From: Agrobacterium larrymoorei
GTDB taxonomy: Bacteria; Pseudomonadota; Alphaproteobacteria; Rhizobiales; Rhizobiaceae
DNA length: 64,000 nucleotides
NCBI RefSeq assembly: GCF_013322225.1
Contig: NZ_JAAMFB010000017.1
Location: forward strand, 1 to 64,000
Reading direction: 5' to 3'
In this document: piece by piece, positions 49,157 through 57,447 of the stretch
Layout of the letters: each line of letters begins with the position of its first letter
Position numbering within the stretch: the first letter of the stretch is position 1
Translations under genes and position numbers: made by a program
The notes under the pieces: model-generated
The model's database searches: none
The model's input: only the letters and a program-made list of their open reading frames with translations
Told to the model about the DNA's origin: nothing

Positions 49157-50146
49157 ATGGAACGCGATGGAATGGAATTGGCCGACTTTCTGTCGTTAAC
49201 AGAAGACAACCCTCTGTTGCGTGCCGGGCTCAAAATGACCCATTTGCGCATGCTCGTGATGATTGGAGAACACGGCCAGGTAAGCGCTGCCGCTGCTGCC
49301 ATGAATATAACCCAGCCCGCCGCCTCTCGCATGCTGTCGGAAATGGAGGCCATCGTTCGCAGTCCGCTCTGTCAGCGCGCATCCCGCGGCGTTGTCCTCA
49401 CAAAATTTGGGGAAGCGTTAGCAAAACGTGCAAAAAAGATTCTTCTGGAGCTTCGCGAAGCGAGCCGGGAGCTGGCGCAGATGAAATCCGGCAGCGGCGG
49501 GTCGGTATTTATCGGCTCGGTTACGGCACCTGCCATAAGCCTCGTCGTTCCAGCGTTGCGCAAGGCAATGGATACCTATCCCGGCATCGAGATCAACGTT
49601 CAGGTTGAAACCAGCAATGTGCTGGCACGCGAACTGCTGGCCGCCCGCCATGATTTCGTCATAGGCCGCATCCCCGACGACGTCGATCCTGGTCTCTTCA
49701 ATGCGCACGAGATCGGCATCGAGCGTGCGTGTCTGTTGGTGGGCAAAGGGCATCCCCTGCTTGATGCTCCGCCTGCCCGTCTGGAAGATCTCTCGAACTA
49801 CGACTGGGTGTTCCAGCCACCCGGAACCCTGCTTCGCCGAACCATGGAGGATGTCTTCCTGGCGCAGGGCGTGGCGTTGCCGCGCAACATCATAAACACA
49901 CCGTCCATCGTATTGACGCTCGCCATCGTCAGCCAGACGACTGCTATCGCACCACTGGCTTACGAAATGGCTCAGTTTCTATCCGGCCAGCATTCGCCGA
50001 TGGGCGACATCCGCATTCTGCCGACGGATTTCGAACTGACGGTCAAACCCTACAGCCTGTTGACGACAAGAGACCGCGTTTTGCCGCCAAGCGCCCAGCT
50101 TCTTTACGATCTGGTCCTGGAAGAAAGTCGCAAGCTGGCGCTTTGA
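49157..50146 (+). CDS. gbpR: LysR-type regulator GbpR
   Basis: GbpR (galactose-binding-protein regulator) controls chvE in response to sugars. The 329-residue protein has its HTH further in than most LysR proteins, at about residues 25-85 (LKMTHLRMLVMIGEHGQVSAA, MNITQPAASRMLSEMEAI), followed by the effector domain (SVFIGSVTAPAISLVVPALR, DFVIGRIPDD, FQPPGTLLRRTMEDVF). The ATG was chosen because GGAG lies 6 bp upstream; a GTG 36 bp earlier is possible. It is divergent from chvE, the arrangement known in Agrobacterium. Confidence 0.92.
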   Translation: MERDGMELADFLSLTEDNPLLRAGLKMTHLRMLVMIGEHGQVSAAAAAMNITQPAASRMLSEMEAIVRSPLCQRASRGVVLTKFGEALAKRAKKILLELREASRELAQMKSGSGGSVFIGSVTAPAISLVVPALRKAMDTYPGIEINVQVETSNVLARELLAARHDFVIGRIPDDVDPGLFNAHEIGIERACLLVGKGHPLLDAPPARLEDLSNYDWVFQPPGTLLRRTMEDVFLAQGVALPRNIINTPSIVLTLAIVSQTTAIAPLAYEMAQFLSGQHSPMGDIRILPTDFELTVKPYSLLTTRDRVLPPSAQLLYDLVLEESRKLAL

Positions 50147-50201
50147 CATCAGCCAGACGCAAGACCGGCATGGTTTTCTGTAATCTGCGTGGAGATCATC
50201 G

Positions 50202-50651
50202 ATGCTGTTCGGACAATCCGTTTTCCAGTCGGTTGTAACGCGCCTTCAGTGCGAGGCGGAGGATATGCCCGAAGAACCGCAAGCGAGTTATAGCATCCGG
50301 CCCACCTTTTCCGGCGTCGTGTTCGACACGGCACCGGATGATGCAGAACCCGCTAATGCGGCCCTGGAGACCTATCTGGCGCTTCTGCAAACACCCCCGA
50401 CTTTCGAGAAATCCGAGCCAGAGCCGGAAATCATGCCGCCTCACCTCACGCGAACATCGCTGTCCGATGTGTCGGATGAACTTGCGATCAACGAGCGTGA
50501 TACGCTGGAAACCTTAAGCGAGAAGAGGCGTGCCTTCGCGCGCCTCAATCATCCTGACACCATCAGCCCCGCGTTCAGGGCCAATGCCAATCTGCGCATG
50601 ACGGCGGCAAATCTTCTGATCGATCAAGCCATCCGGCTGATCGGCAGATGA
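50202..50651 (+). CDS. Hypothetical protein with J-domain-like HPD motif
   Basis: A 149-residue protein that I do not recognise as a named family. Residues 1-90 look disordered and acidic (many P, E, D). Residues 100-148 form two helices, EKRRAFARLNHPDT and the helix from FRANANLRMT to IDQAIRLI, with HPD at 117-119, the hallmark loop of DnaJ J-domains that triggers DnaK ATPase. The spacing fits helix II-HPD-helix III. It may be a DnaK partner or a relic fold. GGAG lies 7 bp before the ATG. Confidence 0.7.
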   Translation: MLFGQSVFQSVVTRLQCEAEDMPEEPQASYSIRPTFSGVVFDTAPDDAEPANAALETYLALLQTPPTFEKSEPEPEIMPPHLTRTSLSDVSDELAINERDTLETLSEKRRAFARLNHPDTISPAFRANANLRMTAANLLIDQAIRLIGR

Positions 50652-50882
50652 TTACTCATCGGCATTCGTCGGTGAAACAGTTTCCTCGGCCTTTTCCGGT
50701 GCTGGCTTGAAGGCGATCAGCAGAACATAGGCGGAGTAAACAGCAATACCGCCGACGACTGTTGCCCAGAAGATCTGGCGATTGACGAGCTCAACGACCG
50801 TCCAGGCAGAACAGAAGCCGACGATGAGCAGACGCACCCAAAGCGGGCGGTACATCGGGTGGCTGGTATCGATCATAAACAT
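50652..50882 (-). CDS. Small membrane protein, unknown
   Basis: A 76-residue protein with two predicted membrane helices (LWVRLLIVGFCSAWTVVELV and FWATVVGGIAVYSAYVLLIAF) and a short acidic C-terminal tail. AGTAGGA lies about 7 bp before the ATG. Its stop abuts the end of the J-like gene on the other strand. No family recognised; such proteins are common in rhizobia. Confidence 0.65.
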   Translation of the reverse strand: MFMIDTSHPMYRPLWVRLLIVGFCSAWTVVELVNRQIFWATVVGGIAVYSAYVLLIAFKPAPEKAEETVSPTNADE

Positions 50883-50891
50883 ATGGTGTTC

Positions 50892-51215
50892 CTACTTCCC
50901 TCGCGCACCTAACATGCCGGACGAGAGGATGCTTGCCGCAGACGCTGTTATACCGGAAATGACGATATCCTCATCCAGCCGCGATAATGCAAGCCCCATC
51001 TGCCCATTGAAAACCAAAGACTGCTCATCTGGCTCGATTGTGATCACGGGCATGGAGCCGTAAAGGCTCAAGACGCGCGAACGCCCGTTTCCAAGTGCCA
51101 GCCCCGCCTGTTGGAAAGCGAAGGCTGCCATGCGGTTTCCGATGCGCGCCATGCCTGCGATCTCCTCCACTTCCGCAAGAACGCAGGGTGCTTCCAGAGA
51201 CGAAGTTCTTGGCAT
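50892..51215 (-). CDS. Hypothetical protein of about 107 residues
   Basis: The frame gives a plausible globular sequence (GMARIGNRMAAFAFQQAGLA, YGSMPVITIEPDEQSLVFNG, SRLDEDIVISGITASA). I do not recognise a family. An upstream GTG start lies inside a terminator and is rejected. The ATG here has GAGA 6 bp upstream; another ATG sits 6 bp further upstream. It ends 9 bp before the small membrane protein gene, so the two may be cotranscribed. The evidence for coding is moderate. Confidence 0.45.
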   Translation of the reverse strand: MPRTSSLEAPCVLAEVEEIAGMARIGNRMAAFAFQQAGLALGNGRSRVLSLYGSMPVITIEPDEQSLVFNGQMGLALSRLDEDIVISGITASAASILSSGMLGARGK

Positions 51216-51287
51216 GATCATTCTCGGCAGGGTTCCGCCGGGCGCAACCCCTGGCCCGGGTGCAAGGCAGGTGTAACTGATACAAAC

Positions 51288-51320
51288 AAAAAACGGTGCG
51301 TTCGACACGCACCGTTTTTT
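51288..51320. terminator. Strong intrinsic terminator after marR
   Basis: AAAAAACGGTGCGT and ACGCACCGTTTTTT form a perfect 14-bp stem with a 5-nt loop, with A/T runs on both sides so that it can work on either strand. It separates the marR-like gene from the next minus-strand gene. Confidence 0.9.
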
Positions 51321-51380
51321 GATCGTCGATGAAGAGGCGTTTCAGGTTGAACTGAAACGCCAATGTCAGACCGATATAGT

Positions 51381-51890
51381 TCAGTCCTGAATGCGACGCA
51401 GAAGACCAATCAACTGATCGCGTGCGTTTTCCCCACCCAGCCTGTCGACAAGTTTCTCTTCATGATCGCGCCAGATGGCGAGAATCTCATCAAGAACGGT
51501 TCGGCCATCTGTCGTCATATCAAGATAGTGTACGCGGCGGTCGGTCTCGGACCTGCGCCGAAGAAGCAAGCTCTTTTCTTCCAGACCATCGATGATGGCC
51601 ACAAAATTCGCCCGCTGTATTCCAAGAGCTTCAGCGACGTCGCTCTGCTTCAAGCCTTTATTATTTGCAACGAGAATAAGTACGGAGAAATCGGCTGGAC
51701 GCAGGCCAAATTTCAGCAAACTCTCATTAAAATCGCCTACTACTGATAGTTGCGCCCTGCGAAGACGATAAAGTACAGCTTCGGATAGAATTGAATAATC
51801 GATCTCCCCCCTCGAGCTTAGCATACGCTCACTATGCTCGACGAACTTCGTTTTACCCCCGGTTTGCTCAAACGCGAGACTTACAGCCAT
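51381..51890 (-). CDS. MarR-family transcriptional regulator
   Basis: The 169-residue protein has the winged-helix core LKFGLRPADFSVLILVANN, GLKQSDVAEALGIQRANFVAI and IDGLEEKSLLLRRRSETDRRVHYLDMT, with the wing Asp-Arg (E-T-D-R-R) of MarR proteins. Ligand and targets are unknown. GGAGACTAAG lies directly before the ATG. A perfect 8-4-8 palindrome 66 bp upstream is a candidate autoregulatory operator. Confidence 0.9.
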   Translation of the reverse strand: MAVSLAFEQTGGKTKFVEHSERMLSSRGEIDYSILSEAVLYRLRRAQLSVVGDFNESLLKFGLRPADFSVLILVANNKGLKQSDVAEALGIQRANFVAIIDGLEEKSLLLRRRSETDRRVHYLDMTTDGRTVLDEILAIWRDHEEKLVDRLGGENARDQLIGLLRRIQD

Positions 51891-52359
51891 CTTAGTCTCC
51901 TCTGATTCGTCCCCACGAACGATAGTTAATTACATGACAATGTTTATTAGAACAAGGTTTAATAACAATTAAACCAAAGCCCTAATGTTTTGCATAGACA
52001 AATAGTTGTAGGTCAAAAATAAAGTCAGCTGCCAATTCGACCGGATCATGTTGATTTTATTACATAAGCATCGCTAAAAATAACATTCGTCAAAAGCAGG
52101 ATTTAAAAGCGACGAACTGCTTCATAACCAATGCAACACGAGAGCGAGAACGCAAGAATCACAAGGCCCCGAAATTATCATAGAAACCAATCGCCGAACA
52201 GCGACACGCAATCCATAGCTGTGATCAACATTGGACACCGCACATCCTCAAAACGAACCGAAGCCAGCGTTTTTCCCAGAGTTTAATTTACACGTTGAAG
52301 CAATCGCCAAGCTAGGCTAAGAAACCGCTATCCAAATGCGAGTCACCTCGCACAGGCAA
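51891..52359. other. 469-bp AT-rich non-coding region before tRNA-Arg
   Basis: No gene was found. It holds the upstream region of the MarR-like gene including its palindrome, then AT-rich sequence leading into the tRNA. The promoter of the tRNA should lie in its last 100 bp, but no clear -35/-10 pair was identified. Confidence 0.5.
51956..51975. promoter_or_regulatory. Candidate MarR operator palindrome
   Basis: GGTTTAAT-AACA-ATTAAACC: a perfect 8-bp inverted repeat with a 4-bp spacer, a 20-bp footprint of the size MarR dimers bind. It lies 66 bp upstream of the marR-like start. Confidence 0.55.
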
Positions 52360-52436
52360 GCACCCGTAGCTCAGCTGGATAGAGTGTTGGATTCCGATTC
52401 CAAAGGTCGCAGGTTCGAATCCTGCCGGGTGCGCCA
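52360..52436 (+). tRNA. tRNA-Arg (anticodon CCG)
   Basis: A 77-nt cloverleaf with acceptor GCACCCG/CGGGTGC, discriminator G and encoded CCA. The D-arm GCTCAGCTGGATAGAGT, anticodon arm TTGGA-TTCCGAT-TCCAA and T-arm with GGTTCGAATCC are all canonical. The loop TTCCGAT places CCG at positions 34-36, which reads the Arg codon CGG. The accessory region starts right after its 3' end, so it is a likely integration site. Confidence 0.97.
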
Positions 52437-52461
52437 AAAATTGATGATCTTGATCGCCACA

Positions 52462-52524
52462 TAAATGCGGACTGAGTACCACTAAACGCGGACTGTGAAC
52501 GCATAAGCGCGGATTCAGTGACCT
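52462..52524. repeat. Three tandem 21-bp repeats, possible IS end
   Basis: Units start at 52462, 52483 and 52504 with cores TAAATGCGGACTG, TAAACGCGGACTG and TAAGCGCGGATTC. The exact 21-bp period and a shared GCGGA core resemble the multiple transposase-binding repeats at ends of IS21-family elements. Iterons or protein-binding sites of a lost element are alternatives. Confidence 0.6.
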
Positions 52525-53135
52525 TGAGGTACCTAATTGATAGGCCCTCGACCCGGCACTGAACTTTTTGTGCATAGTTCTGAAACACCCCCAAGGTTGA
52601 CCTGTCTCGGAAGCTGATCGTGAAGTGAGGACTTCACAGCCCGTGTCGGGATCACACCGTTCCTTTGTAAAGTTAACTTTCTCAATTCAAACTCGACCCT
52701 GCTCATCGGACATCCTCGATGCTGATTGAGGGCTGTCGACGACGTTTCTTGAAAGACCCGGCCCTTTTCCAGGATTCGATGCGATTTATGGTTAGCAAAT
52801 GGTTAATGCGAGAAATCTTGGCTTTGCAGAGGCCTGCAGGTGAAGATTAGCATTTAGATTGCGGGGAAAAAATACTTACGATCACGCATCCACGACAGTA
52901 TTTTTAGACAAGTCGATACCATCATATAGAACTGCGGTGTCGAGCGAAGGTTAATACTTAGCGACTCCTTCAATCGACCCGTTTGCCCACCGATCATCGG
53001 CCAAACCCACCGGAGTAGGTTCGTGACTCCGGATCCGCAGTAAGGATTCAATCCTTCTTCACAGGTCCCTATCCATTCATCCCTGCGCTACGTCGGCGCC
53101 TTCGTCATTGCTCGACCTCACTGGAGGAGGTATCG

Positions 53136-53153
53136 ATGATCACGGGTATTTAA
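53136..53153 (+). other. Five-codon minigene with very strong ribosome-binding site
   Basis: GGAGGAGG stands 5 bp before ATG, which opens Met-Ile-Thr-Gly-Ile-stop. The stop is 13 bp before the next gene's ATG, so ribosomes finishing here could reinitiate. It may be a leader peptide or a chance arrangement. Confidence 0.4.
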
Positions 53154-53166
53154 CAGGATTCTTACG

Positions 53167-54195
53167 ATGGCTTGGAGTGGGATACTGGAGCAGAAAGCGG
53201 CGTACTGGAGACGTTCAGCAGAAGGCTACAAGGCGACATCCGAGCAGAACGGATCCCTACCCCGCAGCGACTGGTGGCGCTACGAATACTGCCAAACACC
53301 CTACCTTATGCTCGCGAGCGATGAGTACCTCGCTCAGCGATGGCTTGACCAGAATCACAACAATGTACGCCTGACAGCGAAGGGGCAGATTGCACCACGA
53401 GAGGACTTTTCGGACGCAAAGGGAATGTTCGGCCCGCTCTTCGCCCACCTGGTTATGGAGTTCGGAACACGGGGTGGCATTCCCACGAACCTCATTTCCA
53501 AGAGCAATGAAATGCTCGGCAAGTATTTCGAGCAAGGCGAACCGACTGGCGTGCGCCTGTTCAATGGCTACCCAGAAAACCTGGACGGCGTGATCGTCAA
53601 GTTCGGCAGACGGGAGCATATCGAGAAGATGCTGAAAAACGGCGAGGTTCGTGTCACGCCGTCCAACTACTACTCTCAGGCAAGCTTGTCGAAAGCCATG
53701 CACGACTTAGAAAGCGAGCGTCAGTTCCACCATCCGGCCTTCGATGCTGTGCGCCTTGGCCGAACACAAGCCAAAACGACGACTGGCTTCTCCGGTCCCA
53801 TCGAGGATGGCTTCATCAAGGAGACGGTACGATGCCCGGATTACGTCCTATGGTGCGCATGCCGCGACATCGACCGTCGGATGCCGGATGACTTCAACGC
53901 TGATGCGGCGCTCATCATCCACAAGCCCGATGTCTTCGCAGCGAGGTTCGGAGCCGGGTTGAAGAAGGTCTGGCCTGGGGTAAAGATCAAGGTCGGCCCC
54001 GTGACCTACTACGACCCCTGCTCGTTCGTGCACAGAAAAGAGAAACCAGTTCACCTCAAGCATTTCCAGTTCGCCTATCAGCGGGAGTGGCGTCTCTGTG
54101 CCTTCCCAACCGCCAGCCAGATGCCCGTCTCAGCATTCAACATTGAGCTGGGCTCGCTGTCGGACATCGCCGAGATGGTGGCGTTACGTGCGTGA
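53167..54195 (+). CDS. Unrecognised accessory protein (DUF2971-like features)
   Basis: A 342-residue protein without a confident family call. The middle has VKFGRREHIEKMLKNGEVRV followed by PSNYYSQASLSKAMHDLESE, and the end has HLKHFQFAYQREWRL followed by ELGSLSDIAEMV. The first block (a positional 'row/size of output' segment) and the K-x-x-x-F/W-x-Y-Q-x-E-W-R block resemble DUF2971/Abi-type proteins found in phage-defence neighbourhoods. YVLWCACRDID suggests a compact alpha/beta core. AGGA precedes the ATG. It is the first gene after tRNA-Arg in the accessory region and seems intact. Confidence 0.6.
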   Translation: MAWSGILEQKAAYWRRSAEGYKATSEQNGSLPRSDWWRYEYCQTPYLMLASDEYLAQRWLDQNHNNVRLTAKGQIAPREDFSDAKGMFGPLFAHLVMEFGTRGGIPTNLISKSNEMLGKYFEQGEPTGVRLFNGYPENLDGVIVKFGRREHIEKMLKNGEVRVTPSNYYSQASLSKAMHDLESERQFHHPAFDAVRLGRTQAKTTTGFSGPIEDGFIKETVRCPDYVLWCACRDIDRRMPDDFNADAALIIHKPDVFAARFGAGLKKVWPGVKIKVGPVTYYDPCSFVHRKEKPVHLKHFQFAYQREWRLCAFPTASQMPVSAFNIELGSLSDIAEMVALRA

Positions 54196-54585
54196 CGCTC
54201 CCTTAACAGAGTAAATTCAGTCAGCGATCTCGAAGATTTTCCTTTTGAATCAGCCTGCTAGGACGCTCCGGTGAGTAACCGCTTTATTGAAGAACATTTC
54301 CTTGACGCAGAAATGAGAGGGCTTCGGGGCTTTAAACGAGTTCCCCACCAAGATACTGTCTGACGCTCGGACTGACAAACGTACGCCTCGCACCGTCGTT
54401 ACCGGAGCAGCAAGATGGCCATCTCGCTCGTACGCATTGTCGGTCTCTTCCGCTGAAGAAGACGTTCGCGGAAGCTCGCGCGAAATCTGGTTTCCGACCA
54501 GCCGACACCGCGAGCGTCGCGGTCGAAGAGCGGCGCAGTAGGGAACGGCTCCTCCGGCATTGCCGATGAGCCGTCCGCCCCAAAG
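54196..54585. other. 390-bp gap between the two unrecognised accessory genes
   Basis: Two overlapping minus-strand frames cover it, but neither shows conserved motifs or a ribosome-binding site. It may contain decayed coding sequence. No hairpin with a T-run was seen after either flanking gene. Confidence 0.4.
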
Positions 54586-57156
54586 TCAGCGGCTTCGCAT
54601 TTCAAGTAGAGATGGCAGCAGATGCTTGGAAGCTGTCGGGATGTCCACCTGACGCGCCAGACCGTCGAGACTGGCCAGCGCAAGCCTGATCGTCCTCGGC
54701 CATTTCTGCGTCAGTCCGTTGAAAAGCCTGCACAGGGTCGCAATCCTGTCCTCCAGAGGGTAGTTACCGGACCAGGCGAATACGTAGCACGCATTGAGCA
54801 GCACAGAAGCGGCGCGATCGAACTCCTCCTTGCCATCGAATCTCGGATTCCGGAAAGGCCATCTGGTCTGATTGGCCTTCGCGGTCCGCATGACCCAGTC
54901 GGAAAACCCCGCCTCGTCATCCGCATGCCGATAAATTTTTGCGAGCAGGTCGGCAAATGCGCCATAGGCCTGCCCTCCGACGGAGGCTGTGTTTGTGGAT
55001 TCCAGCGCGTGGAGGTCTGAACGGAGTTCTGCAAGCTGATCGCCGCCGATCTGAGGAAGATCGACGAACAGGCCGACCATGGGGACGAAAATGGAGGGAT
55101 CGCTCAGATCCTTCTCGGAACGGATCCTGGCAAGCAGCTCGCTCTGCTCGCGGACTGCAAACGGGCTCTCTGCATCGAGCCAGCCCAGCGCGACGATTGT
55201 CGGCACCGGGTCAACCGATGGCCAATAGCCGGATGGGGCCCTCGAGGTGGGCACCAGTACGGTCGGTGATGCCATCCAGTTACTTCCGCTGGCGTGTCCG
55301 ATCGCGCCCTTGAGACTATCGGGAATCGCGATGTTCCGCCGGACGAGTTCGGCGACGGCCGCTGCAAGGACCCGGTCCGCAGAGAGTTCAGCGGCTGTCC
55401 AGACTACCCATCTGTCCCAGGCCATCTCCCGCTCGTCGTCGAGCATTGCCGACGGAGTGTACTTCTGCAGCCACTTCGTCAATCCGGCGAGATTTAGTTC
55501 GTCTACCACGAGATTGCGGGTGATGTGGTCGGCATGGATCCACATGAGGCACAGAGCAAGATCCGATGGCAGTCCGGACCATTCGCCGCTGCGCACCGCC
55601 TGCCTGAAATCGAGACGGAGGATAGACATGAAGAGTTCCGCCCGGTCATGGGTGAAAGTTCGCGACAGCCATTCCTCGATATCTCCGAGAGAACCGCCAG
55701 CAGACACGAATGCGAGCATGCGCGTCACCGTCGACGGCAAGGATTCGTTTTCGACTGGCCATGCCTTAAAATCCTTACCGATGGACTGACCGAACTGCAG
55801 GAGCAAATCGTCAGGCAGCGCGATCGGCACGCCGCACAGACGGGAGACGGCTCGTTCGATCCCGAGGCTGGGCTTGAGAACCTTCGCCGAGGCATCAACG
55901 AGCTCGGCACCACTACCTCGGAATTTGCCATCGAGGCCGAGGAAGTTCAGGAGCTGTCCCGGATCGGGCAAGGCAAGATCGGTAAGGCGGATGGATCCGC
56001 CATTCACGACCCTGTCCCACATGGCGTCGCGGTGCCGCGCGAAATCCTGACCGAGCCGGGCGTTGAAACGTTCCACACGCCGGAAGACATCCTCTTCGCA
56101 AGTTATCTCCTGGAGGAACTCGTCGCTCAGCGGGTTGCCGACATTCCCATTCCTCGGCAGCGACATCAGCATTCTCCGCCGGATCCCCTCGTCGGGATCG
56201 ACTAGCGCCAAGGTTGCCATCTGGAGATCGAAGGTCTGGCCGTTGAACTGGATGGTGGCAGTCGGGAACCCGTCATCGCCCTGTGCGAGCAATAGTTTTC
56301 CAGCACCGTCGCGTCCCTCAAGTGTGATTTCCGCCTCGCTCAAGCCTGACGAACGGCACCTCGACATCGCCTCGGAGACGTCCCGGACCCCGACGCTGGT
56401 GTCAGGGGCCAGCTCGAGTAGCATGATGTTCTCGCGTCCGAGCGCCTGCGCGATTCCGTTCCGGTCGGTGACCGCCTTCCTCCAGTCGGGTGGAAGGAGG
56501 TTCACGAAATTATTCGAGATCACCTTAAAGTGTCGAGCCATGAGTGCGTCGAGGTCAGGGTCATGGTCGTCGTCCGCCTCGGATTGCACTTCCAGCGTCC
56601 TCGATATCAGCGAGGCAGTCATGGCGGCGATGTCCTCTTCCGCCACGTCATCGGCGCCCGAAATCGGCCTTATGACCGCGTGCATGGCCCAGTCCACAAA
56701 CTCCTGCCGAACTTCGACTGGCAGCTTTGCGGAGCCGAGCTCTGCCCGGATCGGCAGAGTAAGAACCTGCATCGCATTCAGGCAGGATATGTGCCTGCGG
56801 GCCTCGGGGACGTCGGCCGCCGGAGGTGAAGGGAGGTAGTCGAGCCTGAGGTTGCGCCATACCCATGTTGATCTTGCGGACTTCTCTTCGACGGACGCAT
56901 CCGACTGCCAGATGAGATCAAGCAGGTCGGTCGCGAGATGACTGAGATCGAGCATGCGCCGGGCCTCGCCGGTGATCATGCCGTCCCGGTCGAGCTGCGG
57001 CGTCTGATCGAGATATCGTAGATGAAGCACGTCGCGCGCAAACCACCTCCGGATGTCCGCGATCTGGTCGTTCTCGACGAGCTCGCCGTTCACTATGGAG
57101 GCAGCACCTATGATGCCGCCCAGTTCAGCAGCGTCGATCGGAATGAACAGGTACAG
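54586..57156 (-). CDS. Large unrecognised protein, 5' end cut by an IS-like terminus
   Basis: About 856 residues from LYLFIPIDAAELGGIIG to LLPSLLEMRSR. I do not recognise the family. It is soluble, helical in composition, with an acidic stretch (SEADDDHDPDLD) and many W and R residues; no P-loop, nuclease or membrane motif was found. The open frame runs on upstream to 57498, but there it is only the antisense of an IS end and a ParB-like fragment. No start codon or ribosome-binding site is visible at the junction except CTG, so the N-terminus is probably lost. The frame itself is uninterrupted over 2.5 kb, which argues for recent or continuing selection. Confidence 0.6.
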   Translation of the reverse strand: MYLFIPIDAAELGGIIGAASIVNGELVENDQIADIRRWFARDVLHLRYLDQTPQLDRDGMITGEARRMLDLSHLATDLLDLIWQSDASVEEKSARSTWVWRNLRLDYLPSPPAADVPEARRHISCLNAMQVLTLPIRAELGSAKLPVEVRQEFVDWAMHAVIRPISGADDVAEEDIAAMTASLISRTLEVQSEADDDHDPDLDALMARHFKVISNNFVNLLPPDWRKAVTDRNGIAQALGRENIMLLELAPDTSVGVRDVSEAMSRCRSSGLSEAEITLEGRDGAGKLLLAQGDDGFPTATIQFNGQTFDLQMATLALVDPDEGIRRRMLMSLPRNGNVGNPLSDEFLQEITCEEDVFRRVERFNARLGQDFARHRDAMWDRVVNGGSIRLTDLALPDPGQLLNFLGLDGKFRGSGAELVDASAKVLKPSLGIERAVSRLCGVPIALPDDLLLQFGQSIGKDFKAWPVENESLPSTVTRMLAFVSAGGSLGDIEEWLSRTFTHDRAELFMSILRLDFRQAVRSGEWSGLPSDLALCLMWIHADHITRNLVVDELNLAGLTKWLQKYTPSAMLDDEREMAWDRWVVWTAAELSADRVLAAAVAELVRRNIAIPDSLKGAIGHASGSNWMASPTVLVPTSRAPSGYWPSVDPVPTIVALGWLDAESPFAVREQSELLARIRSEKDLSDPSIFVPMVGLFVDLPQIGGDQLAELRSDLHALESTNTASVGGQAYGAFADLLAKIYRHADDEAGFSDWVMRTAKANQTRWPFRNPRFDGKEEFDRAASVLLNACYVFAWSGNYPLEDRIATLCRLFNGLTQKWPRTIRLALASLDGLARQVDIPTASKHLLPSLLEMRSR

Positions 57157-57207
57157 GGGGTCAAAATTGGATAAGTAAAAGGGGTGAATGTTCGGTGCTG
57201 ATTGACA
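57156..57207. mobile_element. IS21-like terminal remnant
   Basis: The sequence has two related units, GGGGGTCAAAATTGG and GGGGTGAATGTTCGG, 24-25 bp apart, and ends CTGATTGACA. Tips of GATTGACA/TGTCAATC and repeated GGGGTCAAA...GG blocks are typical of IS21-family ends. No transposase gene is present, so only one terminus survives. It marks the boundary between two truncated genes. Confidence 0.55.
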
Positions 57208-57447
57208 CCAACGGTGAGGACCTATCTCGGTCGGGTGACCAAGGCGCACGTTCTCGCTGCCGTGCGCGAGGCCGTCAGCGACGCGGCGGCGGGGCGGATC
57301 GCGGGCTTGAAGAAGACGGACATGGCGGACGCTGCCGAGCAGCTTCTGGCTGGCACCGGCTGGTTGCCTTCGGTGCTGCGCAAGACGCAGCCCGAGTGGC
57401 TGGACGACCGCCAAGACGACCACGCCTTCCAGATCGCCGCCGAGTGA
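57208..57447 (+). pseudogene. C-terminal remnant of a plasmid-type ParB-like protein
   Basis: The 79 codons (PTVRTYLGRVTKAHVLAAVREA ... LAGTGWLPSVLRKTQPEWL) match the C-terminal end of the large ParB/nuclease-domain proteins carried by rhizobial plasmids and integrative elements: R-x-Y-L-G-R-V-T-K-A-x-I/V-L-x-A-V-R-E, then M-A-D-A-A-E-x-L-L-A-G-T-G-W-L-P. The N-terminal bulk, including the ParB domain, is missing, cut by the IS-like end. Read from memory of the family, not from a search. Confidence 0.65.

Larger units (their letters stand above)
52437..53166. other. 730-bp region after tRNA-Arg with repeats but no clear gene
   Basis: Holds a three-copy 21-bp repeat, a 7-bp inverted repeat GTGAAGT-GAGG-ACTTCAC at 52620-52637 and a five-codon minigene near its end. 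A 65-residue frame on the minus strand (52854-53051) shows no family features. No integrase gene is present although this is where one would be expected. Confidence 0.5.

Noticed and set aside
51216-51308. GTG start at 51308 for the 107-residue hypothetical gene
   Set aside because: The start lies within the perfect terminator hairpin and adds a non-conserved-looking leader.
52312-52594. Minus-strand frames reading AHPAGFEPATFGIGIQ
   Set aside because: This is the antisense translation of tRNA-Arg, a well-known artefact.
52854-53051. 65-residue minus-strand frame after the tRNA
   Set aside because: No ribosome-binding site, no family features; could be decayed sequence.
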